Origin: Hyposmocoma kahamanoa
Taxonomy: Eukaryota > Arthropoda > Insecta > Lepidoptera > Cosmopterigidae
NCBI RefSeq assembly: GCF_003589595.1
Contig: NW_020653719.1
Coordinates: 1,253,616-1,317,615 of the forward strand
Length of the DNA stretch: 64,000 bases
Direction of reading: 5' to 3'
Shown here: positions 1-12,600 of the stretch, piece by piece
Layout of the letters: each line of letters opens with the position of its first letter
Position numbering within the stretch: position 1 is the first letter of the stretch
Position numbers and translations under genes: made by a program
The notes under the pieces: model-generated
The model's database searches: none
Told to the model about the DNA's origin: nothing
The model's input: the letters and a program-made list of their open reading frames with translations, nothing else

Positions 1-599
1 TTGGTGGCTTACCTCTCGATTTTGATTACACGATCCAGGTTAACGGTATATTCACAGCACTCAGATAAGTTCATATATAGGTTGGATCACTAAACTTGTG
101 GGCATATCACTGTTTTGGTGGCGGGCACGCGGCGCGATCGGGCAGGACAGCACTGCCGGCCGGTTGGTTGGATACTGCGTGGAGAACACAGGCGTAGGTG
201 CGCCTGCGTCGCACACACACAGCTGCTTTCATTCAAATAACGTCCCGCGCGCGGTAGAGGGGCGCGCTTATGAATGGACGTAGTGGAGCCGTGTAGATAC
301 CGCTGATAACGCACAGAGCAGCCATTAGACAACATGATACGCGGATCGCTCCAAAATTATGTCCATTCGGCTAGAAAGATAGGCACCACGCAAATATAGC
401 GACTTGGCGTTATTAGATGGCTATTTTGAAATAAATCTAACGAGGGCATTCGACGACAGTAACCCAGATAAACACGGGCAAATATTTACAATTTCTTGTT
501 ACATTTTTCCGATTTACAAATCTAATATTTTAACTTTCGTTCTGGCCATAGCACTGTAACTGCACTGTTGAAGGTAACGGATGATATTCGCCTCGCAAT
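1..599. other. Intergenic stretch, no gene seen
   Basis: No convincing coding exon or known repeat was recognised. Bases about 110-300 are strikingly GC- and CpG-rich (runs of cgcgc) against an AT-rich background. This resembles other CpG-rich MITE-like islands in the window, for example 23485-23765 and 33700-34030, but I could not find clear terminal inverted repeats. Confidence 0.4.
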
Positions 600-1690
600 G
601 AACAATCGTCTTCTCACTTTGCTTATTGTTCTGGACTTCAGCAGTGCATTCAACTCTGTTAACTATGACGTTTTACATGCGACTCTTCGTTCCTTCAATG
701 TTTATCCTTCGGTTACGGCTTGGTTTTATTCCTACCTTAGAGGCTAACTGTAGTGTGCTCGCTCTGATGACGCTTGACGCTTCATCTGATTGGTGTGACT
801 TAGCTGCGGGCGTCTCTTACGACTTTGGGTGGCGTTCTTTCTCCTCTTTTATTATCTATTTTTATTAACACTGTCACTTCTGTTTTGTCTTCTAACTTCT
901 AACATCTCCACGCTGACGATTTGCAGCTCTACCGCAGCTTTAAGGCATCTGATATTGTTACAGCCGTTGAAGCGCTTAACGCTGACTTACGAAGTATCGC
1001 CCGTTGGGCTGAGTACTTTGGCTTGGTGGTGAATCCCAAAAAGTCGCAGGGTATGATTGTGGGAAGTGGGCATATGCGTGACATATTGGATCTAAATTCT
1101 GTTCCACTTATAAAGTATAAATAGTGCTGCACTGCAACTAATATTGATCTACTTTTAGATTGCAATTTGGGTTGGCCACCTCATATTAATGAACTCAGTC
1201 GAAAAGTCCATTTCTCCTTGCACTCGCTGCGTCTCCAAAACTTTTACCTTTTAAATCTGACATCTATTTAGCCCAATCTCTTATTTTACCCTTCTAAGAC
1301 TATGCTGATTCCTGCTATTTGGATGCTACAGAAGAGCTGCTAAATAACCTTGAACGGTTGCAAAATCTATGTATCAGGTTTATCTTTGGCCTTCGTAAAT
1401 TTGACCGAATCTCACACTATCGCAATCAACTCAAGTGGCTTCCCATTCGTCTTCGCAGGAATTTTCATATTGTCTCTGTTCTCTACAATATTCTTTATAA
1501 TCCTTCGTCTCGCGAGTATTTGAAAGAGCGTTTCAGCTTTCTCAGGTCTCAAGACCAACCCTGTCGCTCTCTCGTTAGGTCCCAGTTATCTTTTCCTTCC
1601 TTCAATTCTGGTTTTTATTCTCAGTCCTTCACTGTTCTTCACACTTCCTATTTCTGTTCACAAAAGTACATCATTAGCTACTTTTAAATT
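600..1690 (+). mobile_element. Decayed jockey/CR1-like non-LTR retrotransposon fragment (RT domain)
   Basis: Conceptual translation switches frame but reads as a reverse transcriptase. Near 610-700 it gives a 'LDFSSAFNSVNYDVL' block (the palm motif usually LDFSxAFDxV), then 'WFYSYLRG'. Around 960-1060 comes the 'WAEYFGLVVNPKKSQ' block, and at 1319-1480 the thumb-side 'LERLQNLCIRFIFGL' and 'LKWLPIRLRR' blocks. Frameshifts and stops break the frame, so it is dead. The same family occurs on the minus strand at about 38516-40080, where the same thumb motifs are seen. The 5' part (endonuclease) is absent. Confidence 0.8.
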
Positions 1691-1713
1691 GACAGTTAAG
1701 GAGCATTATTTTT

Positions 1714-2284
1714 CTACTGTTCCATCCAGTTTATAGGTATTATATTTTTAAATATGTATTTATCTAGTTTATAATAGCTTAATGTTAAATATTGTATTAC
1801 ACAATTTTGTATTTTGTGCACGTTAAGCCCGTTATTATAATTATTTTTTCCTGTATTTAGGTTTGCAGGAAGAAATTTCTCATAAAAATAAGTAGTACCT
1901 TTTGTTTGTGTTTTCCTTTTATTAAATGTATTCTGTGCTTTGCCCTGTGTAATAAATATTATTAAAAAAACTATAAAGTAACCGTCCGCGACCTCGTTTT
2001 GGTGATGATTCATCAACAATATTAATTTATCTATCAAATAAAGTCATCAACTAAAGGCAATTTGATACGAATGGCCAAGTTGACTGTATTCACTGGCCCT
2101 GGAGATCCTTTTAAGATTAAGGCTCTGCCTTTAAAACCTCTAGCGAGTCCAATTTACTGCATAGGCAAAACTTTTATACAGGCTGTAAATAAGATTCAAT
2201 AAGAAAAATTAAAAATTAAATTTTGTGTCACTAAGCAAATAACTGTTGGTACCTATCTAACACACCTGTATATACAGTTTGTAA
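1714..2284. other. AT-rich intergenic DNA
   Basis: Mostly AT-rich sequence with no supported gene. It may include the 3' untranslated end of the retroelement fragment just upstream. Nothing else was recognised. Confidence 0.3.
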
Positions 2285-2995
2285 TAAATGACTTACTCAC
2301 TTCACTGGCTCAGCGACCCGAAGTGGATCTTGGCCTCTGACGCCAAAGTACGCCATTTCTGTCGGTCTTGTGCCAATTCCGACCATTCGGACACATTTAG
2401 TTCCTTAAGGTCTTTGGCGACTTCATCCTTCCAACGATATCTTGGACGGCCCACTAAGCTCTTTTGGCAGCTCGATCCTCTCCCATTCTTTCCACATGTC
2501 CTAGCCAGCGAAGTCGAGCAGATTTTACTTCCCCGATTATGTTCGGCTCTGACACTAGTTCTTCTATCTCTCTACCCAAATTCTCCTTTGATTGGTCCCA
2601 GAATCTTTCGAAATATCTTCCGTTCCGCCACTAATAATTTGTGTTCCTCCTTCAGCGTTAGTGTCCATGTTTCACACCCATACATTAAGATTGGCCTAAT
2701 TACTGTTTTGTAGACACGAACCTTTGTAGTCCTGCTTAGTAACTTGGACACCAACACTTTGTGAAGGGCTGCTGTACATCGTAGCGCGTTTACTATGCGA
2801 ATGCCGATTTCATCTTCCCTTTTATTTGTGTCGGTAATAGTGCATCCCAGCCAGGTATTTCAATTTGTCGACGCCCTTGTAAGTCGTACTGTTCACTTGG
2901 AGGCTTTTGCTCTTCGCATTGAGATCTGTATACCGCTTCATATGCAAGTATTCCGTCTTCTCTCGACTGATTCTGAGACCAAACAGTTTTTATAA
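2285..2995 (-). mobile_element. RTE-like non-LTR retrotransposon, 3' end fragment
   Basis: Reading the minus strand from about 2760 down gives 'SRTTKVRVYKTVIRPILMYG', then 'CETWTL', a hallmark of the RT thumb of RTE-like elements. It is followed, with frame changes, by 'LRWLGHVERM' and a WKDEV..DL-like stretch. The element ends near 2285. It is 5'-truncated and frame-broken. It lies downstream of the Sec10 3' end on the same strand and is unlikely to be part of that gene. Confidence 0.75.
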
Positions 2996-3396
2996 TAAAT
3001 GAGGGAGCATTAAAAAAGACATTGATAATATAAATAGATTTTAATGATGTGTAAAACTAACGTTCAATTATCTATACAAATTAAGATTATATAATAACAG
3101 TGTGAATAACATAATTAATAACTTTCACGGATTTTTTTTGTGCCAGAAAGCATTATAGTACTTTCAAACGCTGTCTAAGCATTGAAACCCACTGGTCAGC
3201 ATGCATCAGCATTTCGTCCATAGAAATTAGTCTTTTAGTTGGATTTTATCAGCACTCTTCAGTACCCAAGCGTGCTGACGACACTCCATTAAAAAAACAT
3301 AATTATGTGTCATGTATAACAGTGTCGATGGTATTTTCAAGTGAGCTGACAAGTGGAGTTCAATCCTAACGCTATTTAACAGGAGGCTAACATTAA

Positions 3397-3549
3397 GGCC
3401 CAATTTATATTGCGGCGGAACAGAATACAAGCGAGTTTTTGTAACGATATTGTACATAGCATAATGAACTTTATGGTTCATAATGCTATGTACAATATCA
3501 TTACAAAAACTCGCTTCCATTCCGTTCCGCCGCAATATAAATTGAGCCA
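3397..3549. repeat. Near-perfect hairpin repeat (foldback MITE)
   Basis: Two arms of about 73 bases are inverted copies with only a few mismatches: the left arm begins caatttatattgcggcgg and the right arm ends ccgccgcaatataaattg. They meet over a loop of a few bases (ttta) near 3476. The inner segment (ttgtacatagcataatgaac) recurs at 25965-26470. The structure suits a foldback or non-autonomous DNA transposon. Confidence 0.8.
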
Positions 3550-3629
3550 AGACATTGCAGAAAGCCCTAGAATCCACTGAACTGTCTTCCATTGAGTCAT
3601 GCACTAGACTAGTAATTATGTTCATGGGT

Positions 3630-3635
3630 TTTATT
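3630..3635 (-). terminator. Putative polyadenylation signal of Sec10
   Basis: A canonical AATAAA on the minus strand lies about 45 bases beyond the Sec10 stop codon (TAA at 3679-3681), the right place for the gene's cleavage signal. No other evidence. Confidence 0.5.
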
Positions 3636-3678
3636 TCCTACGAAAAACGTACGATTTTCCTTATATTAAATTATTATC

Positions 3679-6600
3679 TTAAGAGAGCCCTTTGAGAAAA
3701 CTTCCGAGTTTGTGGCTCTTATAGTCGGACCGCAGCTGGATGAAGTTCAACAATATAGAGTGGTCCAGCTCCGCCTGCCAACAAATATTGAGTGTTAGAT
3801 CGGGTGTAGCATAATCAATCAAAGTAGAATTCTCAACTTCCTAGGCAATGTATTTTTGTTTTTATTGTTAGTCTGTATTGTCCCGTCCCCGTAACATCTT
3901 GACACCGGCCGTCAAACTTCTCTTTGCCTTTCTGTCTCGTGCTACTTGCGGCTAGTCCTTAAGATAATTATTAATACAATATAGTGTATATCTGACAATC
4001 TTAAATTAAAAAATGATTAATAACTGCATTTAAAATGAATTATAATAAAAAATATTTTAAATTAATAGGAAAAGAACACTGAATCAAAATAAAGAAAGAT
4101 TATACAAGGCTCCCGATTAATTAATATCGACGGACACAAAAAATAAAAATAAAACTTAAGGCATATTTCACGTATCATCATCACGCTATGTTCTGTGTAA
4201 TTTTCCTAGACACGTCGATTGAAGCAAATTGATATAAATAAAAACGAGTGGATCTTAGCCTAGTCCTCTCGCGATACGAGGTACGACTGCTTTGTTCGAC
4301 TACAGGTTTACAATACGAGTAAAATAATACCTGTGAATAAAATTTTGCAATCTCTGGCTGTACAATCATAATGGCGTGTTTACACAGGGTCGATTGCCGC
4401 TTTCGGCAGACTACTTCGCCTTGCCGAAGGAGACGCAGTCGACTCGTTGTTTACACCGAATCGAGTATATACCGAATCGACTGGCGCCTTCACCGATATC
4501 AACCATATTATTATAATACAATAAAGGTACCTGTCTGAGTGAATAAAAATTTTATAAAACTGTCACAGATGGCGTTAACAACAGTCGTTAAAAAACCATA
4601 GAAACCAAACTCATAGAAAATCTGCGACAAGCACATAGAGATATTCGTAGTCTGCTGGTTCGTTCCGCAGCTTAGTTGGGAGAGCTTCAGGCTGGAATGA
4701 ATTTTTCTCTATGTTCGATCTTTGTATTAATAATTATAACAAACTAGTGGAGTAATTTCACAAAAAAGAATCATGGTAGTAAAACTTCGTGATAGTCAAT
4801 AAAGTTCACATCATAAATATATATAACAAGTATACGCACAGAGACACAAAAAATCGTTTGAAACGTTTAACAGACTGATTCGGTTGTTTGGTCAACCGCC
4901 GCTTGCCGAAGACGATGTATCGCCCGACAATGATTACACCTAGTCGACTCGATTGACTTCCGCAGCAAACTACGTTAGACAAACGACGCCCGTGTTATAC
5001 TGGGTAGATAGTCGTCGACCTAGTGTAAACGCGTCATTACGGAGATAATAAAATATAAATTTATTAAACATATACTAAATGTGAACTATTGAAAATGTTC
5101 AATATACGCATATATAAAGAGAGTACCAACTCTCAATGGTTTGGCATTACTCCTTTTGTTACTTTCAAGACGTACCTCTCGCATCTTCCACTCGCATTTT
5201 TTTTTTCATTCTACATTTAGTATGTTATAAATTCCATATAACAACGAAAGAATTCGTTAAGCGCGCAAGTTTCCGGCGGGAAAATCATCGCAAAACTAAA
5301 TACCAACATCAGGCATACGCGCGGAATGTTAAACATTGAATTCGGCTTTTTGGTTAAAACAATATTCGGAAAACAACATAGTAATCGGCGGGTGTTCTCT
5401 ACTTCGCATGGATGTTGACAATCTATTGTCGTTGTAAAGTTCGTCTGAAGACTATTATTTTTAAAGAATCCTGTTTACGATTGATACTGACAAAGACCTT
5501 CAAAAATAAGTGAAATATTCAACAAAATTGATGAGCTCGGCTTGATTTTTTTTTATTATATGACGTGACGGGATGAAGTCGTGGGCCTGGTGGTGAGCGA
5601 TACATCCATAACAATTACAGCGTCACTCAAAGTTTTAAAGCGCAAAGATCTGAGAAGCACTACCACTCCGCCTGTACCTTGAGACATTGACAAGTTGAAA
5701 GTCGAAAAACTCAATGTAAAGAAATATAACAGACACAGAAGAATTTCGTCGACTTGGTAACTCGACCTGTAAACCTGTTGGAAAGAGCAATGGGGACGAA
5801 ATCCCGTGGTCGCAGGTTCGAGTCATGTCGGGTCGAAATAATTTTTCTTTGTGTTCGATCTTTGTATTTAACAATTATAGCAAAGTCTCATGTGCCTAGA
5901 AATTACCATTTAAAATCGGAACGCAGTGATGCTCACTCACTCTACTTGGCGGCAGAATATGTAAAGTGGCAGTATTTCTCTGGAAGAACTTTTTCATAAC
6001 GATCTCTAATGCTACTAAGAGTACAGCCTAACATTTTCATATGAAATTTTTTTGTATTAAGCGTCGGCATCATAGTCTAAAGGCATTTGATCGAGTAAGC
6101 ACACATGTTAAAGTGTAGATATTGTTGAATGGTACAACAAGCAGTTATATTTTGTCTGTGGCTCTCTGCGTATTAAATATGGTGGTGGTTATGCTAAAAC
6201 TTAGAAGTATAAAAATGTAAAACAGTTCTTTATTAAATAAATACAAATGGAACATATGTAAAACAGGTATTTCTCTTCACTGTGCACATGAATCTGAACA
6301 GAGATTAAGCCACTCCGTGTCTTATGACCAGTGATCGGAATTGAGGGCCGAGGAGGTTAATTTAGCTAAACTAAAAAAATATGTGGATATTCCCTTCTAC
6401 AAATCCAGGGACTTCTCGTAACTGATTATATTTGAATATATTTATTATTGAAATTTGAGTACATTGGCGATAAATTATTGTTTCCTATTAAGTATTTGCT
6501 CGGAAAAAAGTCAGCGACAATGGTGACGCCGCAAGTAGTCGAGATGAAGTTAGATATGTCTTAAAGCTATTATCTGCCGATGGCCAGTCAATCCGTGACC

Positions 6601-9600
6601 ATGGAGCGTGCAACTGTTCTAAAATATCGGTAAAAACAAAAAGAATCTAGTTTTTTTTTTTAAATGGGACAGTAAGGAGAAATCCGCTACTATGGAATAT
6701 ATAAAGAAACAGTCTTAGGAACCAATAAGTCTTTTTCTGTAAAAACAATTTTGGCATAGTCGATTTTTTGGTCAAGCGCGAGTTGTCCATAAAAATGAAT
6801 AAAATTGATCAATTTTTTTGTTAGTGCTTATCGATTCAATTTTGTGTAAGGATCATTTCATTGTATAAGACGAAAAAATCGGGACAGCAGAAGTTGGTCA
6901 AATTTAGTTAATTTTTTTTCATACAAAATTAGCAAAAATGTTTAATTATATTAATTAATTGCATCTTCTGTGGTTTCGGATTTCCCCATACTGTCCCATT
7001 TAAAAAAACACGCAGCGCGCAGCGCGGTTTGTATGCGTGGGCGTTTGTAAGTCAATGGTGGGCGCTCACCACGTGCCGTGTACGGACGAATGTGTGCACA
7101 TTCGCATAATTTGACGATGGTACTCGCGTTGCATACCAGGGAGGTCGTCTCATACGCCTTTCATTATTATGCGAATGTGTGCGTCCGTGCACGGCGTGTG
7201 TCTGGCGTGCACATACATATGCCGCGCAGCTGCGTATTACTGGAGTTTGCCTTATTATACTGTGTCTGTAATTAGAGATAATCATCTTTAAGTGGAGCCT
7301 CAAGTACTAACCAGGGTCTCTCCCTCGCAGACCTGGTTCAGGTTCTCCGGCTTGACGAGCAGCAGATTGCAGAGCGCGTGCAGCGCGTCGAAGAGCGCGT
7401 GCGCCGGTGCTGGGGCAACGCGCGCGCCGCGCCCACACGCCGCGGAGCGATATTCTTTCACGTCGCAGATTGCTATCATTGCTCCTAAAGGATTCACATA
7501 CAATAGAATTTGTTTATTGAATTGTTAATGGAGGAGAGATAACCGATATAGTAAATAAAACCTGAGCGCGGTAACAATAAAATACATAGATTGTTACGAC
7601 AAATCACATGTGTACATAATATAAGCAAAGATATGTGTATATTTGTTTTTCAAACAAACCAACGTTTTGGGCAGTTTGGGCCACAAACTGGACGACGGCG
7701 AGCGGCGGCAAAATGTCCACAAACTGGACGACAGTGAGCGATGGCGACAAAAGTGGCCTGTTTTCGACGCCGACGACCAGATCGCTTAGTTCACGGCGGT
7801 AAAGTGATGCGAGAAGAATGTGACCGCGATGTCGATACTGTGACGTGACGTGACCTTTTTATAATTTTATTCCGTATGAATTATTATGAGAAAATGAAAA
7901 CATGTACCTGTATTACAAACACACAAAGCAAAAAGGCGAGTTTTAGGGAAATTACGAAGATCAAAGACCAAATTCGGATAAATCCTATAATTACGCTATG
8001 ACTGGGGAAACGTAAACATCAAGCTAAAATCGTACTTTAATTATGAACGAATAGTATCTCTATTCTTCTTTATATATTGATTAATATGCCTTCTATATTT
8101 ATGATCCATATGTTTGCAGTTCCATATAGGTGGTCTTAATAAAATTGCTGAAATTATTTTGTCCTACGACATCTCCAAACTTGATTGATCGAAAAATAGG
8201 TATGGGTAAGCAACAAGACAACACCGCTCCACAGCCGCCCACGCCGCTGCCGTCGAGAACAGCTAGTGAAATTACAGGCACACGGGACATGTCAACTTAA
8301 GTGAGACTTACGGAGACGGGCGCAGTGGCAATGCTCCTGAGATCTTTACGGTTTAGCTTACCACCAGCCACACGACTTGTTCGTTCCGTCTCTTGATATA
8401 ATTAATAAAAAAAGTTTCCCGTATTTACAAAACGAACTAACTTTGTCTAAGTTTAAGCAAGAAATTAAATTTGAAGTTACTTCGTAATTAGAAAAGTCCA
8501 TTTCCCTAATTGGTTCTATCGGGAATCGGACCCGTGACCTCATCTAGCGTGCTAACCGTTGGGTCACCAGTGTCGCCAAAATACACTATTATTTATTATA
8601 ACCTAATGTTAGATATACATTTCAAGATTTCTTTTTCTTTTTTAAAAAAAAGGAAGTGTACTCGTACCATTGACTTACAATTACATGGGCGTCGGGTCCG
8701 CGCTAAAAAGTGTCCGAACTTATAGGGCGTTAAAATCGTATACAGAGCGTCATTCACGCTTTAGTCTTCGTTTGTTCGACTGACAGCGAAGCAAGCAAAA
8801 TTAGACAGTACTGCGATCACATTACAATTTAAATTCAACGATTTAGCTTTTTCATATTTCTTTACATGTCACTACGTTTAAATAGGTTGACTTGGGACAT
8901 TTTTTTCGTGGTTTTTGTATTAGACCCGTCGTCCATTTATTTGTAAGTCAATGACTCATAGAGTGGAATCTGGATTATCATTAAAAAAATATTTGTTAAC
9001 AGTTCCAACTTACCCTACTTTCAACATGTCAAATCTATGCGTCACTACAATATTTAGACTACACAAACACGTAACATACAATTAGCCACCACGTGTATTC
9101 TCACCAGCTGAGTTGAATTGAAAGTTCTGCAGGTGCTCGTAGATAACGCGGTGCAGTCTCACAGCGAGCTCCAGGGTCACTGCGTTTAAGTTCTCCCCTT
9201 CCAGCCCGTCGTGGATCTTTTCCATCACCGAACTTAGGTACGAGACTACAGCTAGACATGCCTGCAAGCAATAATGAGGTGTGGTACGTTTGCGTTAAGG
9301 TAGCAAAAGGAAAATGAGACGTTCCAACAAATGGCATTAAGGGTGTCACCATACTTAATGACCCTGAATGGCATTAAGGCGGTCAGAAAATGCTTTATGT
9401 CTAGGTAATCCGAGTGACAAAGAATATTTTGCGCTGGCTGACGAAGCGGAATCGAAATGCGGAACATATTTTTCGGTAATGGAACTTTTATTTTTTTCGG
9501 ATTTAAATCGCGTATATTTGTTTTTTTCCTGTCAATCATCTGTGACTATAGGACCCGTAAATGGCCGAAACGTTGGTTTGTTTGAAAAAAAAAAAACAAA

Positions 9601-12600
9601 TATACGCGAATTAGATTCTCGTTACTTATAGGATATGAATCTACAATAGATTCATTTCCTATAAGTAACGAGAACTTAACATGAGCAAATCCAAAAACAG
9701 TCTCCATCAATGGACCATCCAACAAAGGTAAATTTTACCGTACCGTTTTAATGTTGCTACATTGTCAAGTTTTAGACATATAATGGTAAAATAATTACCA
9801 GCAGAAGTAAACATGATTCTCAGATTTTATTTAAATGGCAATGACAACCACAAATTTACACCCAAACTCACAGGAGGTATAAATGTAGGTTATGCAAATA
9901 TTTCTCCCGGCTCGGGAATCGAACCCAGGATCTCTGCGTGGCACTATCGGGTACCACTGCAATGTTTTATAGATAAGGTGTGAATGCTTCCGTTTGGACC
10001 TGGTTTGCGTCCTGCCCTGTTGCAGATCTACGTGGGAATGGTTGGTTACAGCCGGACTGTGTGTTGTGGTATAATCCAACATAATATCACAGACAGATTG
10101 ATGCGTGCCACGTAAACTCAGTCCGCCATTTTAGCTTTGTACGTTATGGTCGTGTCTATTATCTAGCGCAAAACCCGTGTATCACACAGAAAAATGTTAC
10201 TTTGGAGTGCATAAATGATAGTCCCACTTGTAATGTTATCTATGGTATCTATGTTTTATATCATCGTTGTCTTATTTTATTTAACTTTAATAAATGTTAC
10301 ATTTTCTGTTTAGCATAATTTTTTGTTGTCACAAGAAACGAAAGTATACCTAATACCGCTGCAATATTGTCGCTTTTTTTAATGAGAACTAAGTAAATAT
10401 CTCGAATTCGTCGTCGTTCAGCTATTAACCGCTACATTGATTGATATTTCAATTGCAATAGTAGGTATTGCCAACAGGGTAAAGTTATAATTGTATTAAC
10501 AGTCCACAATTTATTTCTTTTTCAGTTAAAAAGTACAACCAATTATTATCAAGACTTTATTGTGTTTCAAATTATGGAGTTTTGGCGACAGCGGTTTTGA
10601 TAGTAATCGTGGCTTAAGGCACTTCCATTGTTTTTCTTCCATGTGTTGAAGCATAAGGTCATATGTTATGAAGTCTTACTGGTGAAGCAACAGTGTCGAT
10701 GTCTCCCTCTGGCTTGAAGTCAGTCTTCTTCTGCTCGGTCTGTAGGTGTATCTTAACCCACCCTACGATCGCCGATATCGCACGCTCCAAACCCGCGTCT
10801 AGCTTGTTCTCAAGCTGCTCCATTATTACCGTCTTCTTGTGAACACATTCGCCCTGTTTTGACGTGGAACTGGAAACATAGCTTTAGACAGGTTGACCTT
10901 AGCATATGTAAGGAAAACCTAATAAGGGATTCGAAATATTTTTTAAGAGAATACTACTCGCATAATAAGTACACACCTAATGGCGGTGACAGCCGCTTCA
11001 AAATTCTGCAATGTATTAGAGATTTCGCAACTTTAAAAACGCAGTAAAGCACACCTAGTTTGGTTGGTGATCAGCAAAAAATATTTTAAGTCACTTTAAC
11101 CAATTCAAAACATAGCAAGTATCCAAACACTTGCTAGGTTTTAAAGTAGATAAAGTGCGTTACTAAGTACTAATTGACAATTAGTGGATAGTGGAATTTT
11201 ACTGATACTGAAAACATATTAGCAGTTTTATGAACTAATTAGTCAAACAAAATTGATTTTGATTTTATTTCAAGTTTTCTTATACAATAAGTAAACCAAA
11301 TACCTAGCCAATGTTTATATTGTGTTTTAACTCTGGCTGCTACAGTAACTTTATTTATGTTCATAAATATAAGTTATTAAGGGATATAAAATATGTGATA
11401 TATAAGTTACCCTACCTAATACTTTTTTACATTAAATTTAAGGGCGACCTTGATTTGTGTTTTTGGGCTTTCCTGTAAAATTTTGTCTTAGTAGTTTTGT
11501 TGTGGGGCAGCCGAATTTGACATGATTAAGAATGTTTATACAAAACACCAGAGGGCTGCAACGGTCTAACATAGAAGTGATCGAAATTGTTACTTGACAT
11601 CAGAAATATAAATATAGCTATGGGTTTCGAAAAGAAATGGTCTGATATGTTAGTCTGAAAACTATGAGACTGTCTTTAGACGTTAGAGCGTATGCGTACA
11701 TGCGTTCACAGCGCTTAAAAGGCAAATTTTTGCATAGAAACGTGCGCGGAAGTTTTTTGAAGATTTTCTTCATGGAATGACCAATATGATATCCGATAGC
11801 AGTTCGAACATTTTTGAAATCTTTTATGTTTGTTTGAACGTTGTATTAAAATGACCACGCAATTCTGTTTCACTTGTAAAAGGGTCCATTCAATACAGCC
11901 GGTTATTTTTAGGTTTTTTCTTTTTAAAAGCAGTAATAAAGCCAGCGTACGGAGTCTTGTTTCGACCAACGACATTTTACAATTGTTGACGAGAAACAAA
12001 GCGGCGCCATGTGTGTGTGAATATAATTATATACAATTACGCCATAAAAATGATAAATAATAATCTTCTAATTTATTAAGTTGATATTCAATTATTTTTA
12101 GAAAATTAGTCCACTAGTTTGTTGTAATAACATAATAATAAACGTACGCCTTTATCATGGCTATGAGATTTTGTTTTTATTCCTTTTTGACATATAAATC
12201 TAAATAAGTTTGACTACTTACTAATCCGGCCGGATCGAAGGAATAATTTCTGAGTGTTCGATCTTTGTATTAATAATTACTTACTAATTTGCCAAAAAAA
12301 ATTGTTAATTACATCGTTCATGATTTGACAATAACTTACTATTGTAGAGGTTCCATGATTGTTCTTTATTAACCGACTTCAAAAAGGAGGAGGTTCTCAA
12401 TTTTTTTGTATGTATGTTACGAGATAACTCCGGTATTTGTGAACCGATTTTCTTGATTCTTTTTTTTGTTGGAAAGGGGGTACTTCCATATTGGTCCCAT
12501 TTCATTTTGAAAAAAAACCATCCACCTTTAAGGGTGGCTGTTCACGCATAAAGATTCATTTTAGGAGCAATTATTTTAATGGTTGATTTTGCTGTTTCTC

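Noticed and set aside
1714..2037. 107-codon ORF
   Set aside because: AT-rich, Lys/Asn/Ile-biased, with no recognisable motif or splice context.
7052..7303. ORFs on both strands around a CpG-rich segment
   Set aside because: They lie in an inverted repeat and show no family motif; CpG richness lowers stop-codon frequency.
10857..10858. AG nearest to Sec10 exon 12 as its acceptor
   Set aside because: It gives the wrong phase after exon 11; the AG at 10870-10871 keeps frame and restores a Ser-rich stretch matching the family.
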